31,662 bases of DNA from an uncultured bacterium (GTDB taxonomy: Bacteria; Verrucomicrobiota; Lentisphaeria; Victivallales; UBA1829), in the NCBI GenBank assembly GCA_900549415.1, contig URNX01000039.1:1-31662 (forward strand), read 5' to 3'. This document shows, in pieces, positions 19,600 to 26,694 of the stretch. Below the pieces are notes generated by a model. That model saw only the letters and a program-made list of their open reading frames with translations, ran no database searches and had not been told where the DNA came from. Numbering within the stretch: the first letter of the stretch is position 1; each line of letters begins with the position of its first letter. Both the position numbers and the translations under genes were made by a program.

Positions 19600-20648
19600 T
19601 TCATATGCCTTTCCGTTGTTTGGCGGATGATAAGTTCCGGTTCGAGCATGACGGTTTTGAAGGGGGTTCCCCGGATCATTCCGGTTATCGTTTCGGCTGC
19701 GCGCCGTCCGAGTTCCCGCACGGGCAGATGCACCGTGGTGAGCGGGGGGACGGTGAGCTTTGCCAGTTCCGAGGCGTCGTTGCAGCCGGTTAGCATGAGA
19801 TCGGCGGGAACCTTGACGCCGCATCGGCGGAAAACATCCAGCAATGTCTCCGCCGCGTCGTCCGAAGCTGCGATGATTCCGTCCGGGCGGGAGTCCAGTT
19901 CCGCGATGCGGAGTCCGGCTTCTTCAACTTTTGTTCCTTCATAACTTTCCGTCTCAAAAACATGTTCGCGCTTGAGAGTAACGCCGTTTTCGAGCGCGGC
20001 TGAACAGATCCCGTCGTAGAATTCCGCCGCGATCGGGATGTTGCGTCCGGGGTAGACAAGCCCGAGGGAGCGGCAGCCGCATTCGATCAGGTGTGAAGCG
20101 ACGAGCGCGCCGGCTTTGGCGAAGTCGATGCGCACGGCCGGATCATCGCGTCCCGGCAGATAGGATTTGACGAACAGATGCGGAATCGCGAGCTTGTCGA
20201 GTTCGGCAACGGTCATGGCGTCAAGACGATAGGTTCCGAGGACGAATCCCGCATAGTTTGTTGCGAGTCTGGTGAGGTTCTCTTCCTGGAATGTGCGGTG
20301 GCTTGCGAGAATGTCGAGCAGAAAACCGCTCTGTTCGAGAGTTTCGCTGAGAGCGGACACCATCTTCATGGTTACCGGATGACAGAGGTCGCGGCTGTCG
20401 TAGAGCAGCAGCGCGATTTTGCGGGAGCTGAGACTTGAGACGTTGCGGATGAACGTTCCTTTTCCCCGTGCACGGTAGAGATAACCTTCGTTTTCGAGTT
20501 CTTTCATCGCCTGCCGCACGGTGTTGCGGGATACGCTGTATTTTGCGGAGAGTTCCGCTTCGGAAGGTATGGGAAACTCTTCCGCAAAGGCTCCCGCGCG
20601 GATCTGTTCAATCAGAGTCTCTTTCAATGCCTGATACTTCGGTTTCAT
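19596..20648 (-). CDS. GntR-type HTH / LacI-type sensor regulator (AraR-like), 350 aa
   Basis: Residues 1-70 form a GntR winged helix (LPSEAELS-like IPSEAELSAKYSVSRNTVRQ, then GYLYRARGKGTFI). Residues about 75-345 form a LacI/periplasmic-binding-type sugar sensor (IALLLYDS near 80, SDDAAETLLDVFRRCGVKVP, and a C-terminal LGRRAAETITGMI). This is the architecture of B. subtilis AraR, a repressor released by sugar. It is the first gene of the nine-gene operon and so probably controls its own transcription. Its stop overlaps the next start (ATGA). The leader and promoter region holds a perfect palindrome and a repeated half-site. The inducer is unknown. The SD is rather distant (AAAGGA about 14 bases away). 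Confidence 0.9.
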   Translation of the reverse strand: MKPKYQALKETLIEQIRAGAFAEEFPIPSEAELSAKYSVSRNTVRQAMKELENEGYLYRARGKGTFIRNVSSLSSRKIALLLYDSRDLCHPVTMKMVSALSETLEQSGFLLDILASHRTFQEENLTRLATNYAGFVLGTYRLDAMTVAELDKLAIPHLFVKSYLPGRDDPAVRIDFAKAGALVASHLIECGCRSLGLVYPGRNIPIAAEFYDGICSAALENGVTLKREHVFETESYEGTKVEEAGLRIAELDSRPDGIIAASDDAAETLLDVFRRCGVKVPADLMLTGCNDASELAKLTVPPLTTVHLPVRELGRRAAETITGMIRGTPFKTVMLEPELIIRQTTERHMK

Positions 20649-20649
20649 G

Positions 20650-20658
20650 AAATGTACC
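20650..20658 (-). promoter_or_regulatory. Repeated operator half-site near the repressor start
   Basis: GGTACATTT on the minus strand (20650-20658) repeats the right half of the palindrome at 20716-20737. It lies in the leader, one base before the repressor ATG, so a bound protein could block transcription or translation start. The distance between copies is 69 bp, allowing a loop around the promoter. Nine bases can match by chance, so this is tentative. Confidence 0.4.
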
Positions 20659-20676
20659 TATCTTTCCTTTTGCTGT

Positions 20677-20705
20677 AATATATGCATGAAAAAAAGAAAA
20701 GTCAA
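20677..20705 (-). promoter_or_regulatory. Sigma-70-type promoter of the glycan operon
   Basis: On the minus strand, TTGACT (20700-20705) is followed after exactly 17 bases by TATATT (20677-20682). Five of six positions match the -35 consensus and five of six the -10 consensus. The expected start is near 20670, about 20 bases before the repressor ATG. It is the only clear promoter seen ahead of the nine genes. Confidence 0.75.
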
Positions 20706-20715
20706 GGGAGTTTTG

Positions 20716-20737
20716 TTTAAATGTACCAACATTTAAA
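20716..20737. promoter_or_regulatory. Palindromic operator for the GntR/LacI-type repressor
   Basis: TTTAAATGT (20716-20724) and ACATTTAAA (20729-20737) form a perfect 9-bp inverted repeat with a 4-base spacer, ACCA. It lies just upstream of the -35 box. The core TGTAC resembles that of AraR operators, which fits the regulator type. Together with the half-site at 20650 it brackets the promoter. Confidence 0.65.
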
Positions 20738-20743
20738 TCCGGC

Positions 20744-20777
20744 AAAAAAATTGCTCTCCGGATTGCGTTCGGAGAGC
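20744..20777 (-). terminator. Rho-independent terminator of the TPR protein gene
   Basis: On the minus strand GCTCTCCG (20777-20770) pairs with CGGAGAGC (20760-20753) across a 9-base loop and is followed by AA and seven T (20750-20744). It lies 12 bases after the stop at 20789 and separates the TPR gene from the operator of the glycan operon downstream. Confidence 0.85.
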
Positions 20778-20788
20778 GATTTTCCTGC

Positions 20789-23038
20789 TTACTTCGCCTC
20801 AAGAGCCTGAATCTGTTTTTTCTGAGAGGGCGAGAGCGTCTCTTTTTTGCAGAGTCCGATCTGCTGTTTGATTTTATTCTTATCCTTTTCCGGATCAAGC
20901 AGATAGATATAGGCGAGACGGAAATCCACTTTGTCGCGTCCGGAAATGACGGGATCCTCAAGGATTGTGCGGAGGACGCTGCATAGCTTCTGGCTGGACT
21001 GTCCGCTTGCTTTGCAGGAATTGACGACAATCCACCATGCCCAGCGGCGGGAGCCGGAGTTTTCCGGTCCGTTTGCGGCGTTGCGGGCGTAGTGTTCCGC
21101 ACGGTCGTAGTCTTTTTTCTTCTGGTACGCCTGCGCGAGCGTCATATTGGCGTCAAACGTATCCCAGACGGTGGGTTTTTCTAAAGAAAGCACGTTTTCC
21201 GCGGATGCAATGGCGGCGTCGGGATCGCCGCTGCGGAGCTGCGCGGAGGCGAGCTGGCGGTATGCCGCAATGCGGAGATTCCGGTGGAATTCTTCGCCTG
21301 TGAAACGTTCGGCGAGGGTGATGACTTCCTTGAACTCTTTCCGGTTCATCATGGGGCGCGTGAGTTCATAGAACGGTCCCGCAAGCCAGACGGAGACGTC
21401 GGGATGCCGGAGTCCGTATTTCAGAGCTTTGAGGAAGATGGCTTCCGCCTGTTTGCCGTTCCCGAGAGCGGCGTGACAGCGTCCGGCGCTGCAGAACGCG
21501 TCTATTTGCTCGCGGATGGAAAGTCCTTCCGTGTTTGATGCGCGTTCAAACAGGTCAAGTGCGCGTTTGTGTTCCTTGCGTATGAAATACTGTTTGCCGC
21601 AGAAGAGGGATGCGCGGGCAAGCTGTTCGCTGTTTGTGGAGGCTTTGATTGCCTGTTCCGCGAGTCCGATTGCAAGACCGTTGTCTTTCCCTGCGGATGC
21701 GGCGTTCGCACGGGCGAGCAATTCCTCAAACGGGGTGTCGCGGCGGATGGTTTTCGCAAGCGTCAGCTGGCATTTATTGAAATCATCGTTCATTTTCAGG
21801 CGTGCGTAGCATTCCGCCGCACGGCGAAGATTGCGTTCTTTCTGCTGTTCCGAGCAGCCGGGGAGCGCAAGAGCTTCCTGAGCGGCTTTGAGAGCTTCTT
21901 CATGCCGCTTTTCCTTGATGAGCCAGGACATGTACAGATGTATGGTTCCGGCTTTCTGATCGGCGTTGACCGACTCTTTGAGGCAGCGTTGATAGGCTGC
22001 GGCGATGGTCGCCTTGTTGTTCGTACGCAGGGCGATTCGGAACAGTTGAACGTTGCAGAGACGGTTGAGTTCTTCATCAAATCCCTGCGAAAGGATTTCC
22101 TCACAGACGCGTTTGAGACGGACATCGTCATTCAACGCTTCGTAAGCGCGGATGAGACCGCTTTTCGCGGCGCGGATATGCCAGTTGCTTCCGGACTCCT
22201 CTTCCGTCGTTGCGACGCCGCGGAATGCGCGGACGGCGTCTTCGTAGCGTTTGAGCGCGAGACATGCATTGCCGATGATGACGCGGATTTCCTGTTTTTC
22301 GCGAAGTTCACCCGTGGACTGCCGGAGGAAGACGTTGCCCGAACGGATGACATTTTCGTAGTCTTTGATCCCCTGGTAGCCGTGAACGAGCATGGCGGCG
22401 GCGTTCATGCGGGTCTTGTGCGTGGAAGCGTTTTCGAGCAGATAGCCGGCGGTGCGGATGCATGTTTCAAAATCTTTTGCATCGCGGGAGGCGAACATGG
22501 CCTCGCGGAGTGCCTCATCGTGTTTTTCGAGCTGGAGATCGGGAAGCTCCGCCGCCTGTTGAGCGACTTTTGCACGCCGTGCCTGAATCTGCTGCCAGAG
22601 CTTGTAATCGCCCTTGAGCCTGGCAGTGTTGGCGTCGCGGGAGAGAAGACCGTTGCAGATTCTGTATGCTTCGAATTTCATTGCGACGGGAAACTCTTCG
22701 CTCTGCATGATGCCGGAATAGCAGCGGGCGGCCTCGCCGCTTGAATCGTCGTCACGCCAAAGACTTTTGAGTTCGTCGATCTGATTTTTGAAATCGTTCT
22801 GGAGTGCACGCGCCCGGCCGTGCATTTCGTTGGCGGACTCACGGGCGCTTTTACGCTCGTTGGCGGATTTGGAAAGCCTCTGCGCTTCCCGGAACGCGTG
22901 TTCTGCTTCGACATAGCGTTTCTGCCGCCGGAAATCATTTGCGGCGCGGATCGCTTCCTGGCGGGTCAGATACCGTTCCGCCGCCGTCGCCGACAGCATC
23001 ATCAGACACAGCGCATATAGAGCAATTTTGCGATACAT
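20789..23038 (-). CDS. Large secreted TPR-repeat protein, 749 aa
   Basis: A signal peptide (MYRKIALYALCLMMLSATA, cut before AERYL) is followed by an almost wholly helical protein of repeated 34-40-residue units. Recognisable units include FRRQKRYVEAEHAFREAQ near 37, KRALDLFERASNTEG in the middle, and DANMTLAQAYQKKKDYDRAEHY near 650. These are TPR or TPR-like (Sel1/BamD-type) repeats that mediate protein contacts in the periplasm or on the outer membrane. No catalytic domain is visible. GGAG precedes the ATG at 23038. The gene is transcribed alone from a good promoter at 23123-23150 and ends in a strong terminator. The partner proteins are unknown. Confidence 0.85.
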   Translation of the reverse strand: MYRKIALYALCLMMLSATAAERYLTRQEAIRAANDFRRQKRYVEAEHAFREAQRLSKSANERKSARESANEMHGRARALQNDFKNQIDELKSLWRDDDSSGEAARCYSGIMQSEEFPVAMKFEAYRICNGLLSRDANTARLKGDYKLWQQIQARRAKVAQQAAELPDLQLEKHDEALREAMFASRDAKDFETCIRTAGYLLENASTHKTRMNAAAMLVHGYQGIKDYENVIRSGNVFLRQSTGELREKQEIRVIIGNACLALKRYEDAVRAFRGVATTEEESGSNWHIRAAKSGLIRAYEALNDDVRLKRVCEEILSQGFDEELNRLCNVQLFRIALRTNNKATIAAAYQRCLKESVNADQKAGTIHLYMSWLIKEKRHEEALKAAQEALALPGCSEQQKERNLRRAAECYARLKMNDDFNKCQLTLAKTIRRDTPFEELLARANAASAGKDNGLAIGLAEQAIKASTNSEQLARASLFCGKQYFIRKEHKRALDLFERASNTEGLSIREQIDAFCSAGRCHAALGNGKQAEAIFLKALKYGLRHPDVSVWLAGPFYELTRPMMNRKEFKEVITLAERFTGEEFHRNLRIAAYRQLASAQLRSGDPDAAIASAENVLSLEKPTVWDTFDANMTLAQAYQKKKDYDRAEHYARNAANGPENSGSRRWAWWIVVNSCKASGQSSQKLCSVLRTILEDPVISGRDKVDFRLAYIYLLDPEKDKNKIKQQIGLCKKETLSPSQKKQIQALEAK

Positions 23039-23122
23039 ATGAAACTCCTGTCTACCTGTTGGTCTTAAAACAAATTTCCGTGAAAAAGAATGGAAATTTT
23101 TAATCCTTTTTGTTCTTTTTAT

Positions 23123-23150
23123 ACTATAGCGAAAAATGCTGATTTGTCAA
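23123..23150 (-). promoter_or_regulatory. Sigma-70-type promoter of the TPR gene
   Basis: On the minus strand a perfect TTGACA (23145-23150) is followed after 16 bases by TATAGT (23123-23128). The start is expected near 23116, giving a leader of about 78 bases. It is divergent from the panD promoter 40 bases away. Confidence 0.75.
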
Positions 23151-23190
23151 TCCCCTCTTTCTTTTTTTCTCTGATGTTTTCTGAAAAATA

Positions 23191-23218
23191 TTGACTATTC
23201 CGTTTTTTATGATATATT
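23191..23218 (+). promoter_or_regulatory. Sigma-70-type promoter of panD
   Basis: TTGACT (23191-23196) is followed after 16 bases by TATATT (23213-23218). The start is expected near 23225, about 27 bases before the ATG at 23252, with AGGAGAAGG between. Confidence 0.7.
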
Positions 23219-23251
23219 AATTGTCCCATAAAACTTTTTAGGAGAAGGGCA

Positions 23252-23632
23252 ATGCAGCTTCAGCTGATCAAAGGAAAAATCCACCGAGCAAGACTCACTC
23301 ACTGCGATCTCGACTATGAGGGGAGCCTTGAAATTGATATCGACTATCTGAAGAAAGCGGAAATTCTTCCGTACGAGAAGATCCTTGTCGTGAATGCGAC
23401 GAACGGGGAGCGCCTGGAAACCTACGCGATTCCCGGGGAGTCCGGCTCCCGCGTCTTCCGTCTCAACGGCGCCGCCGCGCACAAGGGACACGTCGGCGAC
23501 ATTGTCACCATCATGGCGTTCGGCATTCTTGACGAAAAAGAGGCGCAGGGCTTCCAGCCGAAAGTCGTTGTCCTCAATGAAAAGAACGACGTTGTCGCCG
23601 TCCGCAGAGGAAGAACTCCGATTGCGGAGTGA
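23252..23632 (+). CDS. panD: Aspartate 1-decarboxylase proenzyme, 126 aa
   Basis: It converts L-aspartate to beta-alanine for pantothenate and coenzyme A. The proenzyme cleaves itself between Gly24 and Ser25 (in YEGSLEID) to create the pyruvoyl group. Both residues are present, as are the family motifs LTHCDLDYEGS, RLNGAAAHKGHVGD and IMAFG. The length is normal. A strong RBS precedes the ATG. No panB or panC is seen nearby. The gene forms a two-gene unit with an EamA transporter that starts 11 bases after the stop. Confidence 0.97.
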   Translation: MQLQLIKGKIHRARLTHCDLDYEGSLEIDIDYLKKAEILPYEKILVVNATNGERLETYAIPGESGSRVFRLNGAAAHKGHVGDIVTIMAFGILDEKEAQGFQPKVVVLNEKNDVVAVRRGRTPIAE

Positions 23633-23643
23633 TTGCGGAGATT

Positions 23644-24057
23644 ATGTGGAAGTATTACGCTCTTCTTTCGGCGTTCTTTGCCGCGCTGACCGCGATTCTC
23701 GCAAAGGTCGGCGTGACGGGCGTTAATTCCAATCTTGCGACAGCGATCCGTACGACCGTGATTCTCGTTATCGCCTGGGGGATCGTGCTGGCGTGCGGCG
23801 TGGAAAAGCAGATTGCCGGGCTTACCGGCAGGAACATTCTGTTCCTGTGTCTTTCCGGAGCGGCGACCGGGCTTTCGTGGCTCTGCTATTTCAAGGCGCT
23901 GGATACGGGCGACGTCTCCAAAGTCGCCCCGATCGATAAACTCAGCGTTGTGTTCACCATGGTGCTGGCGTTTATCTTTCTGCATGAAACCGTCGGTCTC
24001 AAAGTGATTGCCGGAGGATTTTTGATTCTCCTCGGCTCTCTGGTCATCATCTGGTGA
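23644..24057 (+). CDS. Small EamA-family (DMT superfamily) membrane protein, 137 aa
   Basis: This is a single EamA unit of about 137 residues with five predicted membrane helices: residues about 4-22, 33-53, 64-84, 92-112 and 117-137. GLSWLCYFKALDTGDVSKVAPIDKLS is the usual EamA signature. Full-length DMT exporters have two such units; short ones like this are thought to pair. I start at ATG 23644 (MWKYYALLSA), which is how homologues start. A GTG at 23629 overlapping the panD stop is possible but has no well-placed RBS. The substrate is unknown. Linkage to panD hints at export of an amino acid or of pantothenate-related compounds, but this is speculative. Confidence 0.9.
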   Translation: MWKYYALLSAFFAALTAILAKVGVTGVNSNLATAIRTTVILVIAWGIVLACGVEKQIAGLTGRNILFLCLSGAATGLSWLCYFKALDTGDVSKVAPIDKLSVVFTMVLAFIFLHETVGLKVIAGGFLILLGSLVIIW

Positions 24058-24157
24058 CCGTTTCTCCGCTGCATCGGCGTTCTCTGCGTCAAGGATTCCT
24101 TTTCCGAGCGCGGAGCGTTGTTGAAACCGTATCTTGGAACCTGCGCCTTGGGAATGC

Positions 24158-24289
24158 GTGAGCGCCTTTGCTGTTTTCGACAGGCGGACTTTGGAACGTC
24201 TGCTGGATCGTCTTCAGAGACTTGCTCTGAAAACTGCGGCGGAAGATCTCCGGGCGGCGTTCTTTCTTATGAAATATTGGATGTCCTGA
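24158..24289 (+). CDS. Candidate small protein, 43 aa
   Basis: GTG at 24158 opens a 43-codon frame ending in TGA at 24287. The product would be strongly helical and amphipathic (FDRRTLERLLDRLQRLALKT, then AAEDLRAAFFLMKYWMS). The hairpin and T-run begin one base after the stop, which fits a short transcription unit. The RBS is poor and I recognise no homologue. The frame continues past the TGA for 46 more codons, so this may instead be the front half of a broken gene. Confidence 0.25.
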   Translation: MSAFAVFDRRTLERLLDRLQRLALKTAAEDLRAAFFLMKYWMS

Positions 24290-24329
24290 CCCGGGCGCAC
24301 CGCCGGAGCTGGACCGTCCCGGTTTTTTT
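24290..24329 (+). terminator. Possible rho-independent terminator
   Basis: CCGGG (24291-24295) can pair with CCCGG (24318-24322), with the long loop capable of further pairing, followed by seven T (24323-24329). It could end the panD-EamA transcript or the small ORF. The stem is short, so confidence is limited. Confidence 0.4.
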
Positions 24330-24480
24330 CGAGGTTCCCGGATGATATGTGCGCAAATCTGGAGAAGCCGCTGAGCGTGCGTGAACAGGTCTGGAGACGC
24401 GCCTACCGCCATGCGGCGATTTTCTGAATTGAAAGAGAGGCTCATTTTGCAAAGAATAAGAATTCCTTCTTCTTTTCCTG

Positions 24481-24509
24481 TTGACTTTTTCTGCAACAGC
24501 GTTTATAGT
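24481..24509 (+). promoter_or_regulatory. Sigma-70-type promoter of the three-gene exported-protein operon
   Basis: TTGACT (24481-24486), exactly 17 bases, then TATAGT (24504-24509). The start is expected near 24516, and AGGAGG (about 24535-24540) precedes the ATG at 24549. Confidence 0.8.
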
Positions 24510-24548
24510 AATGCCGTGGCTTGAGAACAAACATAGGAGGAGAACAAA

Positions 24549-25610
24549 ATGAAAATGAAACGGATTTTCGCAGTATGCCTGCTCGCTGCGTCTGTTTTCT
24601 GCGGAGCGGAAGAGGACAATTCAAAATTCACTCCGCCGCAGAACAGCGTTCCCGGTAAAATCTGCGTTCTGATCGCGGATGTCGGGACGATCGACACCGT
24701 CGCGAAGACAGAGGAATTTCTGACGCAGATCAAACAATTCAACGTGGATGATACGTCGCGCCTTTCCGATGCGGACAAGGTGGCGGATCCCAACCTGGCG
24801 AAGATTGAGGTCACTTACCGGTTCAACGATTCTGTCCGCAAGTACAGCGACCGGGAGCGCGAAATCGCCGCGCGGAACCGCCGGATGGAACGTGTGCTGG
24901 AACAGCTGCGCAACTCAATTGTCGGCAACGATAAAAAACGCAGCATCGTCGTTGCGAAAAACTATCTTCAAAGTTTTCTGCAGCCCTATTCCTCCTGCAT
25001 TCAGGTGATCGACCGTGCGAATACTTCGCTTTCGGAAGTGGAGAAGGCCATCGGCGGAAACTCGCAGCAGGATGTCGCTTCCGCCTGCGTCTTCCTTACC
25101 GTCATCATGCAGGATCTGAAGGAATCGTCGCAGACGGTTCAAGTCGGCAACACGATGGTCAAACGCACGAATTACACGCAGAAAGCTGTGGCGAACCTGC
25201 GCGACTTCAACGGCAATGTCGTGAATTCCTGGAACGCCGTCGCCAGAGTGTCGCACCGCCGTACCGGAGCAAGTTTGGAAGAGGGGTTCAACCCGGCTGA
25301 CGATTTGATGGAGGACGTCCTCAAGCAGATCGCGGAAAAACTCGGAGACAGTCTGACCGCCTCGCTCAAAATCCGCTGCCGTGGTCCCAAAGGCGACAAA
25401 GAGTTTGACGAAGAAGGGGTCACTCTGACGCTGAACGGGAACGATTTTGAAAGCGGAACCCGTGTTCTTGCCGGACGTTATGTGCTCAAAGCGGAACTGG
25501 ACGGCTATCAGACCATTACGCGGAATCTTGATCTGAAGCCGGGCGCTCCCCGCACAATAAAACTGAAATTCGTTCCGGCGTCGAAAGCCGCCGCCGCGGA
25601 TGAAGAATAA
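24549..25610 (+). CDS. Secreted protein with C-terminal PEGA domain, 353 aa
   Basis: A signal peptide (MKMKRIFAVCLLAASVFCGA, cut before EEDNS) leads to a mixed alpha/beta domain. At about 150-245, a stretch with CIQVIDRANTSLSEVEKAI, ACVFLTVIMQDLKE and ANLRDFNGNVVNSWNAVARV resembles the CsgG/LpoB-type fold. A charged helical stretch (SDREREIAARNRRMERVLEQ) near 100 could be a coiled coil. The C-terminus (about 285-345) is a PEGA-type beta domain (VTLTLNGND, GRYVLKAELDGYQTITRNLDL, RTIKLKF), often found in cell-surface proteins. It is the first gene of a three-gene operon; the next start is 26 bases downstream. The function is unknown; a periplasmic or surface-assembly role is inferred. Confidence 0.8.
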   Translation: MKMKRIFAVCLLAASVFCGAEEDNSKFTPPQNSVPGKICVLIADVGTIDTVAKTEEFLTQIKQFNVDDTSRLSDADKVADPNLAKIEVTYRFNDSVRKYSDREREIAARNRRMERVLEQLRNSIVGNDKKRSIVVAKNYLQSFLQPYSSCIQVIDRANTSLSEVEKAIGGNSQQDVASACVFLTVIMQDLKESSQTVQVGNTMVKRTNYTQKAVANLRDFNGNVVNSWNAVARVSHRRTGASLEEGFNPADDLMEDVLKQIAEKLGDSLTASLKIRCRGPKGDKEFDEEGVTLTLNGNDFESGTRVLAGRYVLKAELDGYQTITRNLDLKPGAPRTIKLKFVPASKAAAADEE

Positions 25611-25636
25611 ATGAAAAATAAAGGACTTTGCGTAAA

Positions 25637-26680
25637 ATGAAGTTGAAAAAACTCTTGTTCGGAAGCTGTGCTGTTTTTACGGCGGCTCTGCTGACCGGGT
25701 GTATATCGTTTCACGATTACGGCCCGACACCGGCGGACGCCATGACCGACAACGAAAACATGCCTTACGTCGCCCAGGCGCAGAAGGCGTATGAACAGCG
25801 GATGCAGTTCAGCAAGCCGGTGGAGATCAAACCGTCGGGGAAGGCGCAGCTTTTCATCACCGGAAACATCAGCCCCGAGTATCCTCCGCAATTCAAACGC
25901 GAACTTCTCGTTCTCTTTGAAAATGCACTGATGGGCGAGGTCGGCAAACTCCGCGACTTCCGGATCGTCGGCTCCGAAGCGCGCAACATGTCCCCGGGAG
26001 CAACGATTACCAATGTCGATGACGAGGCGGAGCAGCAGAATCGCCCGTATCTGCTTTCGTTCCATATTCTGAGGGTCTATTTTACGAATGTGTCGCAGGG
26101 GCTTCTGCGGACTGCGGATCTCATCAGCGATATTTCCGGCGGCGGCAGAGACTACCGGCGGAGCACAAGAACCCTTCGCGAAAATCATCTCTGGGCCGCA
26201 TATGCGCAGGTTGAAGTCGCTTTGACCTCCCCGGCCGGACAGCGGATATTTACATTCAATGAAGATGTTACAACGCTGGATCCCTTCCTTGCTCCGTATC
26301 CGGATCCGAACAAGCTGAAGGACGCCGTCGCGTACGCCGCTCAGAAGGCGATGCGTTCCTACGCCCTCCAGTTCGGACCGCCGATGTATGTGAAACAGTC
26401 GATCGGCGGCGGACTCTTCGTCCAGATTTCCGCCGGCAGCGAATACGGCATTCAGAAAGGGCAGAAGATTGAGTTCTACAGACATGCCGTCCGTACCCTT
26501 CCGGCACTTCCCGGCGAGCAGCCGAGAACGGAAGCCTTCCGCACTCCCGTCGCATACGGAACGGTCGGCGCGTGGGATGCGCCGGTTGAACGCAATTTCG
26601 CATGGGTCTATGTCCCAGGCAATGAAAAACCGGAAACTCATCGCGTGTTCACTTGGACTTCGGCGCGCGTTGTGGAATAA
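25637..26680 (+). CDS. Lipoprotein, CsgG-like, 347 aa
   Basis: A lipoprotein signal is clear (MKLKKLLFGSC..., lipobox LTGC with Cys near 24). The mature part includes strands and helices of CsgG/LpoB type (LLVLFENALMGEVGKLRDFRI, AAYAQVEVALTSPAGQRIF, LKDAVAYAAQKAMRSY). A C-terminal small beta unit follows (VKQSIGGGLFVQISAGSEYGI, then QKGQKIEFYRHA), like the C-terminal module of FlgT and related proteins. I start at ATG 25637, with AAAGGA 11 bases upstream, instead of the TTG at 25628, which is too close to it. It lies between two other exported proteins and was probably co-selected with them. Outer-membrane anchoring is expected. No specific family name can be given with certainty. Confidence 0.78.
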   Translation: MKLKKLLFGSCAVFTAALLTGCISFHDYGPTPADAMTDNENMPYVAQAQKAYEQRMQFSKPVEIKPSGKAQLFITGNISPEYPPQFKRELLVLFENALMGEVGKLRDFRIVGSEARNMSPGATITNVDDEAEQQNRPYLLSFHILRVYFTNVSQGLLRTADLISDISGGGRDYRRSTRTLRENHLWAAYAQVEVALTSPAGQRIFTFNEDVTTLDPFLAPYPDPNKLKDAVAYAAQKAMRSYALQFGPPMYVKQSIGGGLFVQISAGSEYGIQKGQKIEFYRHAVRTLPALPGEQPRTEAFRTPVAYGTVGAWDAPVERNFAWVYVPGNEKPETHRVFTWTSARVVE

Positions 26681-26694
26681 TGAAGGAGTGGAAA

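Larger units (their letters stand above)
24058..24480. other. Intergenic stretch without a recognised gene
   Basis: I find no known protein, tRNA, tmRNA, SRP RNA, RNase P or 6S signature here. It holds one candidate short plus-strand ORF with a terminator-like hairpin directly after it (listed separately). In the same frame the coding-like sequence resumes after the stop codon and runs to 24427, for example LEKPLSVREQVWRRAYRHAA. It could be a decayed gene, a small protein gene or a noncoding RNA. Confidence 0.5.

Noticed and set aside
19600..19824. A 75-codon N-terminal extension of the DUF5107-like gene
   Set aside because: The extension lies out of frame inside the repressor gene and reads as Arg/His/Asn-rich non-coding sequence. 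The ATG at 19599 overlaps the repressor stop in the classic ATGA manner.
17560..19944. A 794-codon plus-strand frame across the DUF5107-like gene, and a 506-codon one at 16218-17738
   Set aside because: Both are antisense to genes with recognised domains and good RBS, and neither shows any family pattern.
24287..24289. In-frame TGA as a selenocysteine codon
   Set aside because: There is no convincing SECIS-type hairpin with the expected loop, no known selenoprotein motif around the codon, and a T-run 34 bases downstream that looks like termination.
24100..24330. Possible 6S RNA, tmRNA, RNase P or SRP RNA
   Set aside because: A short GCGGCGG...GATCTCCG stretch recalled the 3' part of 6S RNA, but no matching 5' strand exists to close the stem. 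The signature sequences of the other RNAs are absent.
24089..24496. A 135-codon minus-strand frame in the 24058-24548 gap
   Set aside because: It has no RBS and no fold-like pattern, and it crosses the strong promoter of the next operon on the opposite strand.
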